A stretch of DNA of 64,000 nucleotides from Actinacidiphila guanduensis (GCF_900103985.1 NZ_FNIE01000014.1:62001-126000); one strand, 5' to 3'; positions 17,155-26,606 are shown, numbered from the stretch's first letter. A program made the numbers and translations. The notes: generated by a model not told the origin, from the sequence alone.

Positions 17155-20100
17155 TCAGGCCGACCGCAGGCGCAGGCGGATGGTGCGGGCCTCGGGGCGC
17201 AGGGCGAACTCGGGCCACACGTCCGGGCCGCAGGCGCGCGAGCCGAGGCCGTGCTGGGCCGCGTCGACGATCAGGTGCGCCGCCGAGGACGCGGGCAGCT
17301 CGAACGGGTGGGCGGCGCGGGCGATCTGCTGCGGGGTGTGCCGGCTCAGGCTGAAGCCGGGGCGGCGGCCGCGCGCGTCGGGGTGGGCGGTGACGTGCAG
17401 CACGCCGGTCCCGCCCGCGGTCAGTGTCAGCTCCCGCAGCTGCGAGCGGTGCCCGGTCTCCTGCGGCCGCGCGTACTCCACCGACAACTCCCCGATGCCC
17501 GCGGCGAAACGTCCCGTGCGGGCCGCGCGCATGCTGTCCGGGTAGGACTCCAGCGGGCCGGTGCCGAACCACTCGGCGCCGTCCACCGGGGCCCCGTCGT
17601 CGGGCAGTTCGAAGCGGATCCCGATCCGCGGCCACACCGTGGACCAGCCGCGCGAGGGCGCGGTCTCCACCCGCAGCTCCACCTCGCCGTCCTCCAGCGA
17701 CCAGGTGGACTCCACCGCCACCCACAGCCCGGAGTTGGCGGCCGACACGCGGTCCACCGTGCGCAGCGCGCCCGGGGCGCTCTCCACCGATATCCGGCGC
17801 GTCGTCAGCCGGTCCAGGCCGTCGCGGCGCCACAGTTCGGCGTTGGAGACCCCGGCGAGGCTCGCGTCGCTCTCCTCCACCTCGCCGGAGGTGCCCTCGT
17901 CGTTGTCGGTGGGGGCGCGGAACAGCTCCAGCTTCGGGCCCGTGACGGGCCGTCCGGCCAGCCGCACCAGCGAGCCTCCGGCGAACTCGGCGATGCCGAG
18001 CGTGAGCGTGCCCTCGGCCCCCTCGGCGGGGCGCCAGTGCCGAGGCGTCCGTACGGGCGGGGCTTCGCGCCGGGCAGCCGTGCGGTCCAGCTGGGCGGTG
18101 GCGACCTCGTGTCCTGCCCCGGCCCAGGCGGTCGCGGCGGCGAGCACGGCCTCGACCGTCAGCCATGTCTCGGCGTCCTCGGCCACCGGCACCTCCGGCA
18201 GCGGCACGCGCGCCGAGGCGCCGGCCGGCACCACCGGGGCCGTCAACTCGCCCTCGGCGACGGGCACTCCGTCGTGCTCGACCCGCCAGCGGAACCGCAG
18301 GTCGGAGGTGTCGGCGGAGTGCCGCAGGTTGGTGATTTCCACGGCGTCCGCGGAATCGGAGCCGCCGGAGGTGTCGGCGGTGGCGAAGGAGAAGCGCACC
18401 GGCTGCACCACGGCCTTGAACTCGTGCAGGCTCGGGGTGGGCACGTCGTTGCTGAGCACCATGCCGTCCATGACGAAGTTGCCGTCGTGGACGACCTCGC
18501 CGAAGTCGCCGCCGTAGGCGAAGTACGGGGTGCCGTCGGCGGTGGTGGTGGCGATGCCGTGGTCGCGCCACTCCCACACGAAGCCGCCGTGCAGCCGCGG
18601 ATGGGTGTGCACCAGGGCCTCGTACTGGTCGAGGGCGCCGGGCCCGTTGCCCATCGCGTGCGCGTACTCGCACAACAGGAAGGGCTTGGTGCGCTGGTGG
18701 GCGCCCTGGGCGGGGGTGCAGCCGAGCAGCGGGGCGCGCGAGCCGTCGGTGCCGATCTGCTCGGCCTCGGGCACCGAGGCGTACATCCGCGAGTAGACGT
18801 CGGTGTAGGCGCCGGTGTGGTCGCCCTCGTAGTGCACGGGCCGGCCGGTGTCGCGGGCGTGCACCCAGGCGGACATGGCGGCGAGGTTGGCGCCGGTGCC
18901 GGCCTCGTTGCCCAGCGACCACATGACGATGCTGGGGTGGTTCTTGTCGCGCTCGACGGTGCGGCGGATGCGGTCCAGGTACGCCTCCCGCCAGGCCGGG
19001 TCGTCGCTGGGGTTGCCGGCCCAGCCGACCGCGTCGAAGCCGTGGGTCTCCAGGTCGCACTCCAGGACCACCCAGAAGCCGAGTTCGTCGGCAAGGTCGA
19101 GCAGGCGCGGGTGCGGCGGGTAGTGGCTGGTGCGGATCGCGTTGACGTTGAAGCGCTTCATGCGGGCCAGGTCGGCGCGGGCGTGCTCCTCGTCGAAGAC
19201 CCGGCCGCGCTCGGGGTGGGTCTCGTGGCGGTTCATGCCGTGGAAGACGACCCGGCGGCCGTTGACCAGGAAGCGGTCGCCGCGGATCTCCACGGTGCGG
19301 AAGCCGAGCCGCACGGTGACCGTCTCGGCGGCGCTGCTCACCGTGGCCTCGTACAGCCGCGGCCGCTCGGCGGTCCAGGGCTGCACCGGGCCCGCCGTGA
19401 GGGGCGCCACGTCCTCGGGGCCCGCCCACACCTGCTCGATGCCGAGTTCGGGCACCCGCAGGGTGACGGGGAAGGCGGCGGGGCCGGCGGTGACCTCGGG
19501 GTCGATCGTCCCGCGGCCGTCGTCGTAGCCGGTGCGCAGCCAGACGTCCTCGATGCCGCCGGCCGGGCGGGCGTGCAGGGTGACATCGCGGAAGATGCCC
19601 GGCAGCCACCACTGGTCCTGGTCCTCGACGTAGCTGGCCGCCGACCACTGGTGCACCCGGACCGCGACGACGTTGTCACCCGGCCGTACGGAGCCGGTCA
19701 CGTCGAACTCGTGGGCCAGCCGGCTGCCGCTCGCGCCGCCGGCCTCCTCGCCGTTGACCCAGACCCGGAAGAGCGATTCGACGCCGTCGAAGCGCAGCAC
19801 GATCCGCTCTGCCTGCTCCCAGCCCTCGGGCAGGGCGAAGTGGCGGCGGTAGTCGCCGGTCGGGTTCTCGTCCGGGACGTGCGGCGGGTCGATCGGGAAG
19901 GGGAACTGCACGTTGGTGTAGATCGGCCGCCCGTAGGCCCCGTCGCCCTGGAGCACCCAGTGGGAGGGCACCGGCAGGCTGTCCCAGCCGCTGTCGTCGT
20001 AGGTGGCGGCCGCGAAGTCCGCGGGGACGTGCGCGGTGGGCGACAAGCGGAACCGCCAGGGGCCGTTGAGCGACAGGCTCGGGGCGTCGGTGTGCAGCCA

Positions 20101-20184
20101 GGAGCGCGCGGGGCGCAGGGCGCCGTGCCCGGGTGCGGGGTCGGTGACGTACGCGGTGCCGGGGGTGGTTCGGGGGGAGGACAC
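17155..20184 (-). CDS. Beta-galactosidase, glycoside hydrolase family 2 (LacZ-like)
   Basis: The 1009-residue enzyme has the full LacZ layout: sugar-binding jelly-roll (LSLNGPWRFRLSP...DWDSLPVPSHWVLQG-like region, residues about 30-200), an Ig-like domain, a TIM barrel (about 310-600) and the C-terminal Bgal small-chain domain (about 740-1005). IVMWSLGNEAGTG carries the acid/base Glu427 and FLLCEYAHAMGNGPG the nucleophile Glu506. No signal peptide is present, so it acts on imported sugar. It is the last gene of the LacI/ABC/GH38 unit, 90 bases after the mannosidase with a strong hairpin in the gap. The GTG at 20184 gives MSSPRTTPGTAYVTDPAPGH, with AAAGAG upstream. Confidence 0.93.
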   Translation of the reverse strand: MSSPRTTPGTAYVTDPAPGHGALRPARSWLHTDAPSLSLNGPWRFRLSPTAHVPADFAAATYDDSGWDSLPVPSHWVLQGDGAYGRPIYTNVQFPFPIDPPHVPDENPTGDYRRHFALPEGWEQAERIVLRFDGVESLFRVWVNGEEAGGASGSRLAHEFDVTGSVRPGDNVVAVRVHQWSAASYVEDQDQWWLPGIFRDVTLHARPAGGIEDVWLRTGYDDGRGTIDPEVTAGPAAFPVTLRVPELGIEQVWAGPEDVAPLTAGPVQPWTAERPRLYEATVSSAAETVTVRLGFRTVEIRGDRFLVNGRRVVFHGMNRHETHPERGRVFDEEHARADLARMKRFNVNAIRTSHYPPHPRLLDLADELGFWVVLECDLETHGFDAVGWAGNPSDDPAWREAYLDRIRRTVERDKNHPSIVMWSLGNEAGTGANLAAMSAWVHARDTGRPVHYEGDHTGAYTDVYSRMYASVPEAEQIGTDGSRAPLLGCTPAQGAHQRTKPFLLCEYAHAMGNGPGALDQYEALVHTHPRLHGGFVWEWRDHGIATTTADGTPYFAYGGDFGEVVHDGNFVMDGMVLSNDVPTPSLHEFKAVVQPVRFSFATADTSGGSDSADAVEITNLRHSADTSDLRFRWRVEHDGVPVAEGELTAPVVPAGASARVPLPEVPVAEDAETWLTVEAVLAAATAWAGAGHEVATAQLDRTAARREAPPVRTPRHWRPAEGAEGTLTLGIAEFAGGSLVRLAGRPVTGPKLELFRAPTDNDEGTSGEVEESDASLAGVSNAELWRRDGLDRLTTRRISVESAPGALRTVDRVSAANSGLWVAVESTWSLEDGEVELRVETAPSRGWSTVWPRIGIRFELPDDGAPVDGAEWFGTGPLESYPDSMRAARTGRFAAGIGELSVEYARPQETGHRSQLRELTLTAGGTGVLHVTAHPDARGRRPGFSLSRHTPQQIARAAHPFELPASSAAHLIVDAAQHGLGSRACGPDVWPEFALRPEARTIRLRLRSA

Positions 20185-20217
20185 GGGGTCACGACTCTTT
20201 CTGATGGGGGCTCTTCC

Positions 20218-20253
20218 GGGGGCGCCCGCGCGGGGTCGGCGGCGGGCGCCCCC
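20218..20253 (-). terminator. Intercistronic hairpin between GH38 and GH2 genes
   Basis: GGGGGCGCCCGC (20218-20229) pairs perfectly over 12 bases with GCGGGCGCCCCC (20242-20253), with a 12-base loop. It lies inside a same-strand gene series, so it may act as partial terminator or RNA-stabilising structure that lowers expression of the GH2 gene. Confidence 0.6.
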
Positions 20254-20273
20254 TGGGTGCGGCGGGGCGGGGG

Positions 20274-23000
20274 TCAGCGCAGCAGGACGGTGCGGATCTC
20301 CCACGGGCCGAGGTCGAGGTCGAGCGCGCCGGGCGCGGGTTCCGGCGCGGACAGCGGACGGCCGAGCAGGTCCACGGTGCGGGCCTCGGTGAAGGCGCCG
20401 CTCACCCGGGTCCGCACGGCGGTGTCGCTCATGGCGACCAGCCGCACCTCGGTGCCGGCGGTGCCGTCGGCGGCGGTGGCCTTGCGGATCGCCGAGACGA
20501 ACACGTCCGGACCGTCGACCGCGATGCCGGCCGTGTCGGCGGGCAGGGCGCCGCCCGCGGGGGCGGTGCCGCGGGCCACCAGCACGTCGTTGCGGAAGAG
20601 TTCGGCGGCGGCGACCGCGCCGGCCTGCTGCCAGCCGTCCGCCGAGGGCAGCACGGCCAGCCGGTTCTCGATCCGCAGGCCGAGGTCCTGGGCGCCGGGG
20701 GCGGGGATCTCGCTGGCGGCGGGCTCGTCGCGGTAGGGGTGGATGTTGACGCTGATGGAGCCGATGGCCCGCAGCAGGGTGACGGCGAGTTCGGTGCCGT
20801 CGCCGACGACCTCGTACTCGGCGGAGTGGTCGAGCAGCACCGTGGCGGGCCCGGCGGTGACGAACTGGCTCGCCGGGAAGGTCGGGATCGGGTGCTCGCC
20901 CCAGCCGCCCTCGGCGGTCAGGCCGCGCGGGGTGACGGCGAACTGCCCGGCCGACGCGGAGCCCGCCACCGGTTCGGGCAGCGGCACGTGCAGCCGCAGC
21001 CGGTGGTCGGCGGAGCGGTTGAGGAAGGAGGTGGTCAGGCGGACGAAGGGTTCGCCGGCCCGCAGTTCGACCAGGGTCTCCACCGGGGTGGGCACGGTCT
21101 GCGCGCTGCGCACGTCGCGGTCCTGGGTGAGGGCGGCGGGCCAGTGGTAGACGCGGGTGACGCGGGTGCGGGCCCGCAGCGGGCCCTGCTCCAGGACCTC
21201 GACGGCGACCTCGACGGGCTCGGAGACGAGCAGGTCCTTCGCCGGGGGGCCGTAGTTGTAGCTGTCGCCGCGGTCGCCGCCGTCCACCAGGCGGCCCAGG
21301 CCGCGCAGCACCGTGCCGTCGGCTCCGGTGACGTCCAGGGTGCCGTCCGCGGCGACAGTGACCTCGACCTGGCCGTTGGCCAGGGTGCGGCCGGCCGCGG
21401 TGGCGGGGACGAAGCCGGGCTCGGGGGCGTGCGCGGCAGGGGCGATCCGTATGCTCGCCAGGCCCGAGGCGGGCACGTGCACCGGCGCCAGGGCCGTGGC
21501 GCGGGCCTCCTCCAGGGTGAGCACCCGCCACTGCCCGGGGTGCGCGGCCGCCGCCTCGGCCACCTTGCGGCGCAGGATCAGCAGGTCGAACGGCCCCGCG
21601 GAGGGCACCTCGGCGAGGTGGAAGACGAGCAAGCCGGGCGAGAGCTCGTAAGCGTCGATGAGCCGGCCGAACAGCTCGCGCCGGTGGATGCGCCGCAGCA
21701 CCCGCTCGACCTGCGAGGCGTCCATCAGTTCGTCGCTGAGCACGGTGGGCGCCGTGGCGATCAGCTGGACGGGGTGCACGGAGCCGTCGGCCGCGGTCGC
21801 GGCGAGCACTCCCCCGTCGGCGGGCGCGACCACGTCCACCTCGATGTGGGCGGTACGGGCCTGCGGCAGCGGGTTGGCGACGAGGTAGGCGTCGCTGGGC
21901 ACCCGTGCGGCGGGCTCGGCCACCGCGGCGTCCCGTACCGCGCGGGCGGCCTGGGCGGCCTCGGCGAGCCGGGCCTCGACCTGCTCGCAGGTCTCGTCGG
22001 TGCCCGAGCCGACGACGGAGTCGTGGGCGGTGGACTCGATGACCTTGTGCCAGGCGAGGGTGAGGAAGGGCGTGCCGTCGCGGCCGGACCACAGGGCGCC
22101 GGCCCGCTCGGCGTGGTCCACGGTCCGCTCGGCGGCCGCCATACGCTGCTTGAGGCCGAGCCGGACGGAGAGCACGCCGGGCAGGATGTTGCCGCGGACG
22201 TGGCTGCGCAGTTCGCCGGTGACGACCGCGGACGGCTCGTCGCGGACGTGGCCGCGAATGTACTCCTCCAGCGTGGCCAGCGTGATGGGGCGCTCGTCGC
22301 TGGAGGCGCGGTGCAGCCAGGCGGTCAGCTGCGGGTCGGGCGCGTTGTGGTCGGTGCCGGCCATGGCGAGCACCGGGTCGCCGCCCCAGCGCTCGGCGGT
22401 CATCTCGGCGTAGTCGCCCAGGGCGCGGCCGATCTGCTCGGGCACCAGCAGGACGTCCAGGCCGTTGTCGTAGCCGTCGAAGAGGAATTCGGTGCGGACC
22501 TCGGAGCCGTCCGGGGCGCGCCAGCGGAAGGCGTGGCCGTCGACCGTGCCGGGCACGCCCCGCCACAGGGCGGCGTGCTCGATCCCGGCGCGGGCCAGGA
22601 TCTGCGGCATCTGCGCCACGTGGCCGAACATGTCGGGCAGGTAGCCGATCCGCATGGCGCCGCCCAGCCTGCCGGCCGCGGCCCAGCCCATCTGCAGGTT
22701 GCGCACGATGGTCTCGCCGGAGCACAGGAACTCGTCGAGCAGGATCAGCCAGGGCCCGATCGCGAGCCGGCCGTCGGCGACGAGGGCGGCCAGGCGGTCG
22801 CGCTGCTCGGGCCGCATCTCCAGGTAGTCCTCGACCGCGGCCATCTGCCCGTCGACGGTGAACCGGAAGTCCGGGTGCGCCTCGGCGGTGTCCAGCACGG
22901 TGTCCAGGGCGGTGACGAGGCGGTGCCGGAACACCTGGAAGGGCTCGTACCACTCCCGGTCCCAGTGGAAGTGGGGGACGAAGACGGCGGGGTTGCGCAT
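20274..23000 (-). CDS. Alpha-mannosidase, glycoside hydrolase family 38
   Basis: The 908-residue protein starts directly with the GH38 catalytic domain: PHFHWDREW contains zinc ligands His12 and Asp14, and RIGYLPDMFGHVAQMPQIL contains the predicted nucleophile Asp123. MAGTDHNAPD (about residue 205) supplies another active-site His/Asp pair, and the mid-domain follows with WHKVIESTAHDSVVGSGTDE. The C-terminal beta-sandwich domains run from about 390 to 905. No signal peptide is present, so the enzyme is cytoplasmic. It removes alpha-linked mannose from imported oligosaccharides. It follows the ABC permease gene after 151 bases containing a hairpin and precedes the GH2 gene, which implies joint use of mixed mannose/galactose glycans. 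Confidence 0.93.
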   Translation of the reverse strand: MRNPAVFVPHFHWDREWYEPFQVFRHRLVTALDTVLDTAEAHPDFRFTVDGQMAAVEDYLEMRPEQRDRLAALVADGRLAIGPWLILLDEFLCSGETIVRNLQMGWAAAGRLGGAMRIGYLPDMFGHVAQMPQILARAGIEHAALWRGVPGTVDGHAFRWRAPDGSEVRTEFLFDGYDNGLDVLLVPEQIGRALGDYAEMTAERWGGDPVLAMAGTDHNAPDPQLTAWLHRASSDERPITLATLEEYIRGHVRDEPSAVVTGELRSHVRGNILPGVLSVRLGLKQRMAAAERTVDHAERAGALWSGRDGTPFLTLAWHKVIESTAHDSVVGSGTDETCEQVEARLAEAAQAARAVRDAAVAEPAARVPSDAYLVANPLPQARTAHIEVDVVAPADGGVLAATAADGSVHPVQLIATAPTVLSDELMDASQVERVLRRIHRRELFGRLIDAYELSPGLLVFHLAEVPSAGPFDLLILRRKVAEAAAAHPGQWRVLTLEEARATALAPVHVPASGLASIRIAPAAHAPEPGFVPATAAGRTLANGQVEVTVAADGTLDVTGADGTVLRGLGRLVDGGDRGDSYNYGPPAKDLLVSEPVEVAVEVLEQGPLRARTRVTRVYHWPAALTQDRDVRSAQTVPTPVETLVELRAGEPFVRLTTSFLNRSADHRLRLHVPLPEPVAGSASAGQFAVTPRGLTAEGGWGEHPIPTFPASQFVTAGPATVLLDHSAEYEVVGDGTELAVTLLRAIGSISVNIHPYRDEPAASEIPAPGAQDLGLRIENRLAVLPSADGWQQAGAVAAAELFRNDVLVARGTAPAGGALPADTAGIAVDGPDVFVSAIRKATAADGTAGTEVRLVAMSDTAVRTRVSGAFTEARTVDLLGRPLSAPEPAPGALDLDLGPWEIRTVLLR

Positions 23001-23109
23001 GGTTCGGCGACCTTCTGTCGGCAGGGCCTGGCGGCCGTAGGGAGCGAAGGGGGTGCGGGAGAGAGGGGTGCCACGGTGGCCGCGGGTGTCGCGGGGCGCG
23101 GGGTGGGCC

Positions 23110-23147
23110 GGGCGGCACCGGCGGCTCGGGGCCCGCCGGTACCGCCC
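23110..23147 (-). terminator. Intercistronic hairpin between ABC permease and GH38 genes
   Basis: GGGCGGCACCGGCGG (23110-23124) pairs with CCGCCGGTACCGCCC (23133-23147) at 14 of 15 positions around an eight-base loop, just after the permease stop. It separates transport genes from hydrolase genes within one unit and may tune their relative expression. Confidence 0.6.
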
Positions 23148-23151
23148 GGGG

Positions 23152-24024
23152 TCACTTCAGCGAGCCGGCGGCCAGGCCGGTCCGCCAGAACCGCTGCAGC
23201 AGCACGAAGACGATGATCACGGGCACGATCGACACCAGCGAGCCGGTGATCACCGACTCCTGCAGCAAAGGCGCGCGGGCGGTCTGCCCGTTCCACTCGA
23301 ACAGGCCGAGTGTGACCGGGAACAGCGACTCCTTCTGCAGCATCACCATCGGCAGGAAGAAGTTGTTCCAGATGGCGACGAACTGGAAGAGGAAGATCGT
23401 CACCAGCGAGGGCGCCATCAGCCGCGAGGCCACCGAGAAGAAGGTGCGGAACTCCCCCGCGCCGTCGAGGCGGGCCGACTCCAGCAGTTCCTCGGGCACC
23501 GCGGCGGAGGCGAAGATCCGCGCGAGGTAGACGCCGAAGGGGCTGACGATGCTCGGCAGGAACACCGCCCAGTAGGTGTTGACCAGCCCGATCGAGGAGA
23601 ACAGCAGGAACAGCGGCAGCGCGAGCGCGGTGGTGGGCACCAGGACCCCGCCGAGCACGACGGAGAAGAGGAACTCCCGGCCGCGGAAGCGGAACTTCGC
23701 CAGCGCGTAGCCGCACAGCGCGGAGATCAGGGTGCCGACGCCGGCGCCGAGCACCGCGTAGATCACGCTGTTCAGCGCCCACTTCAGGAAGATGCCGTCG
23801 CTGCGGGTGAACAGCGTGTGCAGGTTGCTGAAGAGGTTGAAGTGCGAGAACGCCAGGCCGTTGGTGGCGGCGAGGTCGCCCTGCGGTTTGGTGGCCGCCA
23901 CGATCAGGAAGTAGACCGGCAGCAGGAAGTAGACCATCAGCACGAGCATCAGCGCCATCACCGCCGTGCGGCTGGCCAGGCTCTCGCGGGAGGCGGACCT
24001 GCGGCCCGCGGTCAGGTTGCTCAC
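23152..24024 (-). CDS. ABC sugar transporter permease (MalG-like)
   Basis: The 290-residue membrane protein has six predicted helices and the type I importer EAA loop ELLESARLDGAGEFRTFFSV (about residues 195-214), which contacts the ATPase. It resembles the MalG/AraQ half of carbohydrate importers. GTG at 24024 overlaps the stop of the first permease by four bases (GTGA). No ATPase gene is encoded here. In Streptomyces such importers usually borrow the shared MsiK ATPase, which would have to be elsewhere. It forms the channel with the adjacent permease and receives sugar from the binding protein encoded first in the operon. Confidence 0.9.
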   Translation of the reverse strand: MSNLTAGRRSASRESLASRTAVMALMLVLMVYFLLPVYFLIVAATKPQGDLAATNGLAFSHFNLFSNLHTLFTRSDGIFLKWALNSVIYAVLGAGVGTLISALCGYALAKFRFRGREFLFSVVLGGVLVPTTALALPLFLLFSSIGLVNTYWAVFLPSIVSPFGVYLARIFASAAVPEELLESARLDGAGEFRTFFSVASRLMAPSLVTIFLFQFVAIWNNFFLPMVMLQKESLFPVTLGLFEWNGQTARAPLLQESVITGSLVSIVPVIIVFVLLQRFWRTGLAAGSLK

Positions 24025-24977
24025 AGTCCCGCCCTCTTCGAGGTCAGTCGCATGAACCCGAAGCTCAAGACGAAGGTGATGAGGGCGATGACCACGGAGA
24101 TCGCCGCTGCCTGCTGGTAGTTGTTCCCCGAGGCCACCGCGTAGGCGAGCATGTTCGGGGTGAAAGTGCTGGAGATGTTCGAGGAGATCTGCCGCAGCAC
24201 GGCCGGCTCGGCGTAGAGCTGCAGCGTGCCGATGATCGAGAACACCGTGGTCAGCACGATGGAGGGGGCGATGATCGGCACCTTGATCCGCCAGGCGATC
24301 GCCCAGTTGCTCGCGCCGTCCAGCTTCGCCGCCTCGTACAGCTCCTGCGGGATCGCCTGCAGCGCCGAGTACATGATCAGCATGTTGTAGCCGGTCCACA
24401 GCCAGGTGGAGACGTTCGCCGTGGACCACAGCACCGCGCCGGGGCCCAGGAAGTTCGGGTGCAGCCCGAGGTGGCCGAAGAGGTCCACCACCGGGCTCAG
24501 CTGCGGCGAGTACAGGTAGGACCACATGATCGCGGCGATGACGCCCGGCACCGCGTAGGGCATGAACGCCGAGATCCGGAAGAACGCCTTGATCTTCAGC
24601 AGCGGGGTGTCCAGCAGCAGCGCCATCACCAGCGCGACGAACAGCATGACCGGCACCTGCACGATGCCGAAGAGCCCGATCCGCCCGATGCTGGACCAGA
24701 ACTCGGTGTTGGAGAGCACCTGCCCGTACTGGTGGAAGCCGCCGAAGGTGGTGTACGAGGTGCCGTACTGGCCACCGGTGCGGCGCACCACCCGGAAGCT
24801 CTGCCACAGCGCGTAGCCCACCGGCACCAGGTAGAACAGGATGAACGGCAGGAAGAACGGCGTCAGGAACGCGGCGATGGTGCCCGCCCCCGGGCCGCCG
24901 CCGCTCGCGCGGCGACGGCGGCGGGGGACCTCGGGCGCCGCGACCGCTCGCCGCGCGGGGGTTTCGGTCTCGGTCAT
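24021..24977 (-). CDS. ABC sugar transporter permease (MalF-like)
   Basis: The 318-residue protein has a basic cytoplasmic N-terminus (PRRRRRASGGG) and then six hydrophobic helices starting at TIAAFLTPFFLPFILFYLVP. The EAA loop is ELYEAAKLDGASNWAIAWRI (about residues 219-238). It belongs to the MalF/UgpA-type inner membrane permeases. It begins seven bases after the stop of the binding-protein gene and overlaps the MalG-like gene. Together they would import an oligosaccharide, given the flanking GH38 and GH2 enzymes; the exact sugar is unknown. Confidence 0.9.
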   Translation of the reverse strand: MTETETPARRAVAAPEVPRRRRRASGGGPGAGTIAAFLTPFFLPFILFYLVPVGYALWQSFRVVRRTGGQYGTSYTTFGGFHQYGQVLSNTEFWSSIGRIGLFGIVQVPVMLFVALVMALLLDTPLLKIKAFFRISAFMPYAVPGVIAAIMWSYLYSPQLSPVVDLFGHLGLHPNFLGPGAVLWSTANVSTWLWTGYNMLIMYSALQAIPQELYEAAKLDGASNWAIAWRIKVPIIAPSIVLTTVFSIIGTLQLYAEPAVLRQISSNISSTFTPNMLAYAVASGNNYQQAAAISVVIALITFVLSFGFMRLTSKRAGL

Positions 24978-24984
24978 GCTGCGG

Positions 24985-26331
24985 TCACTTGCCTGCTGCC
25001 TCGGCCGGGATGGCGAGGTCCTTCATCGACTTCAGCGCGGTGGCCTGCGCGGTGGACAGCGCGCCGCTCAGGGTCCCCTTACCGGCCGCGGCCTTCGCCA
25101 TGGCGTCCTGCAGGCTCAGGTTGACCGTCTTCTGGGTCGGGCCCCAGGCGAAGCTGGTGTCGATGTTCTTGGACGACTCGGCGAAGACGTCGAAGATCTT
25201 CTCGTTGTTGTAGTAGGGCACGCCCTGGGAGAGCGACTGCATCTTCAGCCCCGCGGTGGCCGCCGGGTAGAGGCCGCCGAGCTTGTTCTCCAGCGCGAGC
25301 GCCTGCGGGTCGGTGTTCAGCCACGCGTTGAACTTCACCGACTCGTAGAGGTGCTTGCTGCCCTTCATGAACGCGACCGTGGAGCCGCCCCAGTCGCCGG
25401 ACGCGGCGCTCGTGCCCCAGGTCGGCATCGGCACGATCGACCACTTGCCGGACTGGCTCGGCAGGTTGTCGCGGAACATGCTGTAGCCCCAGGCGGCGCC
25501 GACGTAGCTGGCGATCTGGTTCTTCTGGTAGGCCGCGTACATCTGCGTCGAGCCGTTGGCGAGGTCGGTGCGCACCACCTTCTCGTCGATCAGCTTCTGC
25601 CAGTAGTCGGCGACCTGCCGGCTCTTCGCCGAGTCGACGCTGACCTGCCACTTGTTGTTGCTGTAGGCGTACATCGTGGCGCTGTTCTGCCACAGCAGGC
25701 CGTTGAACCACTCGGCGTTGTTCGGGTCGAAGAACGTCATCGTGAGGTTCTTGTCGGCGCTGTGCAGCTTCTGCGCGTCGGACGCGTACTCGTCCCAGGT
25801 CTTGGGCACCGGCAGGTGGTACTTGGCGAAGATGTCGCTGCGCACGTAGAGCGCCATCGGGCCGGTGTCCTGCGGGAAGGCGAAGACACCGGTGTTGCCG
25901 AAGCTCGTCTGCGACCAGGTCCAGGGGACGAACTTGGACTGGGCGGCGGTGGCCGCGCTGCACTTGGAGGCGTCCACGAAGGCGCTCTGGGTGCGCAGGT
26001 TGGGCAGCTCGTCGTAGCCGACCTGGGCGAGGTCGGGGGCGCTGCCGGCCTTGAGGGCGTTGCTGATCGTGCCGTACTGGTCGTTGGAGATGTTCTTCGT
26101 CTGGACCTGGATGTTCGGGTTCTGCTTGTTCCAGAGAGCGACGACCTTGTCCATGCCCGGAACGGTGTTCCAGTACTGGAGGGTGACCTTGCCCTTCGCG
26201 GGCGCGCAGGAGGAGGCGGCCGAGGAGCTGCCCGAGTTGCCGGACGACGACGAGCAGCCGGCGAGCACGGCGATGCTCGCGACCGCGGTGACGGCGGCGG
26301 CAAGGCGGACGCGCGAGGCGGTGTTTCTCAT
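24985..26331 (-). CDS. Sugar-binding lipoprotein of ABC transporter
   Basis: The 448-residue protein begins MRNTASRVRLAAAVTAVASI with a lipobox LAGC ending at Cys26, followed by a Ser/Gly/Ala linker typical of actinobacterial lipoproteins. The mature part is a type 2 (MalE/cluster B) solute-binding protein: VTLQYWNTVPGMDKVVALWN, APDLAQVGYDELPNL, LYVRSDIFAKYHLPVPKTWDEY and AFMKGSKHLYESVKFNAWL. The start at 26331 was chosen because GGAAGGA precedes it by five bases. A LacI-type tandem operator lies about 170 bases upstream. It delivers ligand to the two permeases that follow. Confidence 0.93.
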   Translation of the reverse strand: MRNTASRVRLAAAVTAVASIAVLAGCSSSSGNSGSSSAASSCAPAKGKVTLQYWNTVPGMDKVVALWNKQNPNIQVQTKNISNDQYGTISNALKAGSAPDLAQVGYDELPNLRTQSAFVDASKCSAATAAQSKFVPWTWSQTSFGNTGVFAFPQDTGPMALYVRSDIFAKYHLPVPKTWDEYASDAQKLHSADKNLTMTFFDPNNAEWFNGLLWQNSATMYAYSNNKWQVSVDSAKSRQVADYWQKLIDEKVVRTDLANGSTQMYAAYQKNQIASYVGAAWGYSMFRDNLPSQSGKWSIVPMPTWGTSAASGDWGGSTVAFMKGSKHLYESVKFNAWLNTDPQALALENKLGGLYPAATAGLKMQSLSQGVPYYNNEKIFDVFAESSKNIDTSFAWGPTQKTVNLSLQDAMAKAAAGKGTLSGALSTAQATALKSMKDLAIPAEAAGK

Positions 26332-26500
26332 GGGTTCCTTCCAGGGTGTCCAGCTCCAGTGCTGGACCGGTCGACGTTGACACCTCAAGGCGGGGCTGCC
26401 TTCTGGTTGGAATCACGGGCCCCGGCGCTTGCCGGTGCGGACACGGGCGGCGCCGCACCAAGCGCCGAGCGTGGGGGCGGGGCCTGGTGGACCCCGTCCC

Positions 26501-26576
26501 GTGAACGTTCACGGGAACGTTCACGGACGCTCGTGAATTGCTCGGAAGTCTGCGCTCCGCTCCGGACGAATGTCAA
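26501..26576 (-). promoter_or_regulatory. Promoter and tandem LacI-type operators of the glycan operon
   Basis: Two palindromes share the core GAACGTTC: GTGAACGTTCAC (26501-26512) and GGGAACGTTCAC (26513-26524), spaced exactly 12 bases. They fit the even, CG-centred palindromes used by LacI-family repressors. On the minus strand TTGACA (26576-26571) with CAGACT (26552-26547) 18 bases downstream is a plausible promoter. The operators would then lie just downstream of the start site, a roadblock position. The LacI gene is immediately upstream, making it the likely ligand. Confidence 0.65.
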
Positions 26577-26606
26577 GACATACGGGTCAATCCTGCGTCC
26601 AACAGG

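Noticed and set aside
17035-20736. Very long plus-strand frame of about 1230 codons
   Set aside because: It lies antisense to the GH2 and GH38 genes, which have clear catalytic motifs. GC-rich third positions create such open antisense frames.
17155-23118. Single minus-strand frame of 1987 codons suggesting a GH38-GH2 fusion
   Set aside because: GH2 starts at a GTG at 20184 in this frame, while GH38 is in another frame ending at 20274. The upstream part of the long frame is a shadow.
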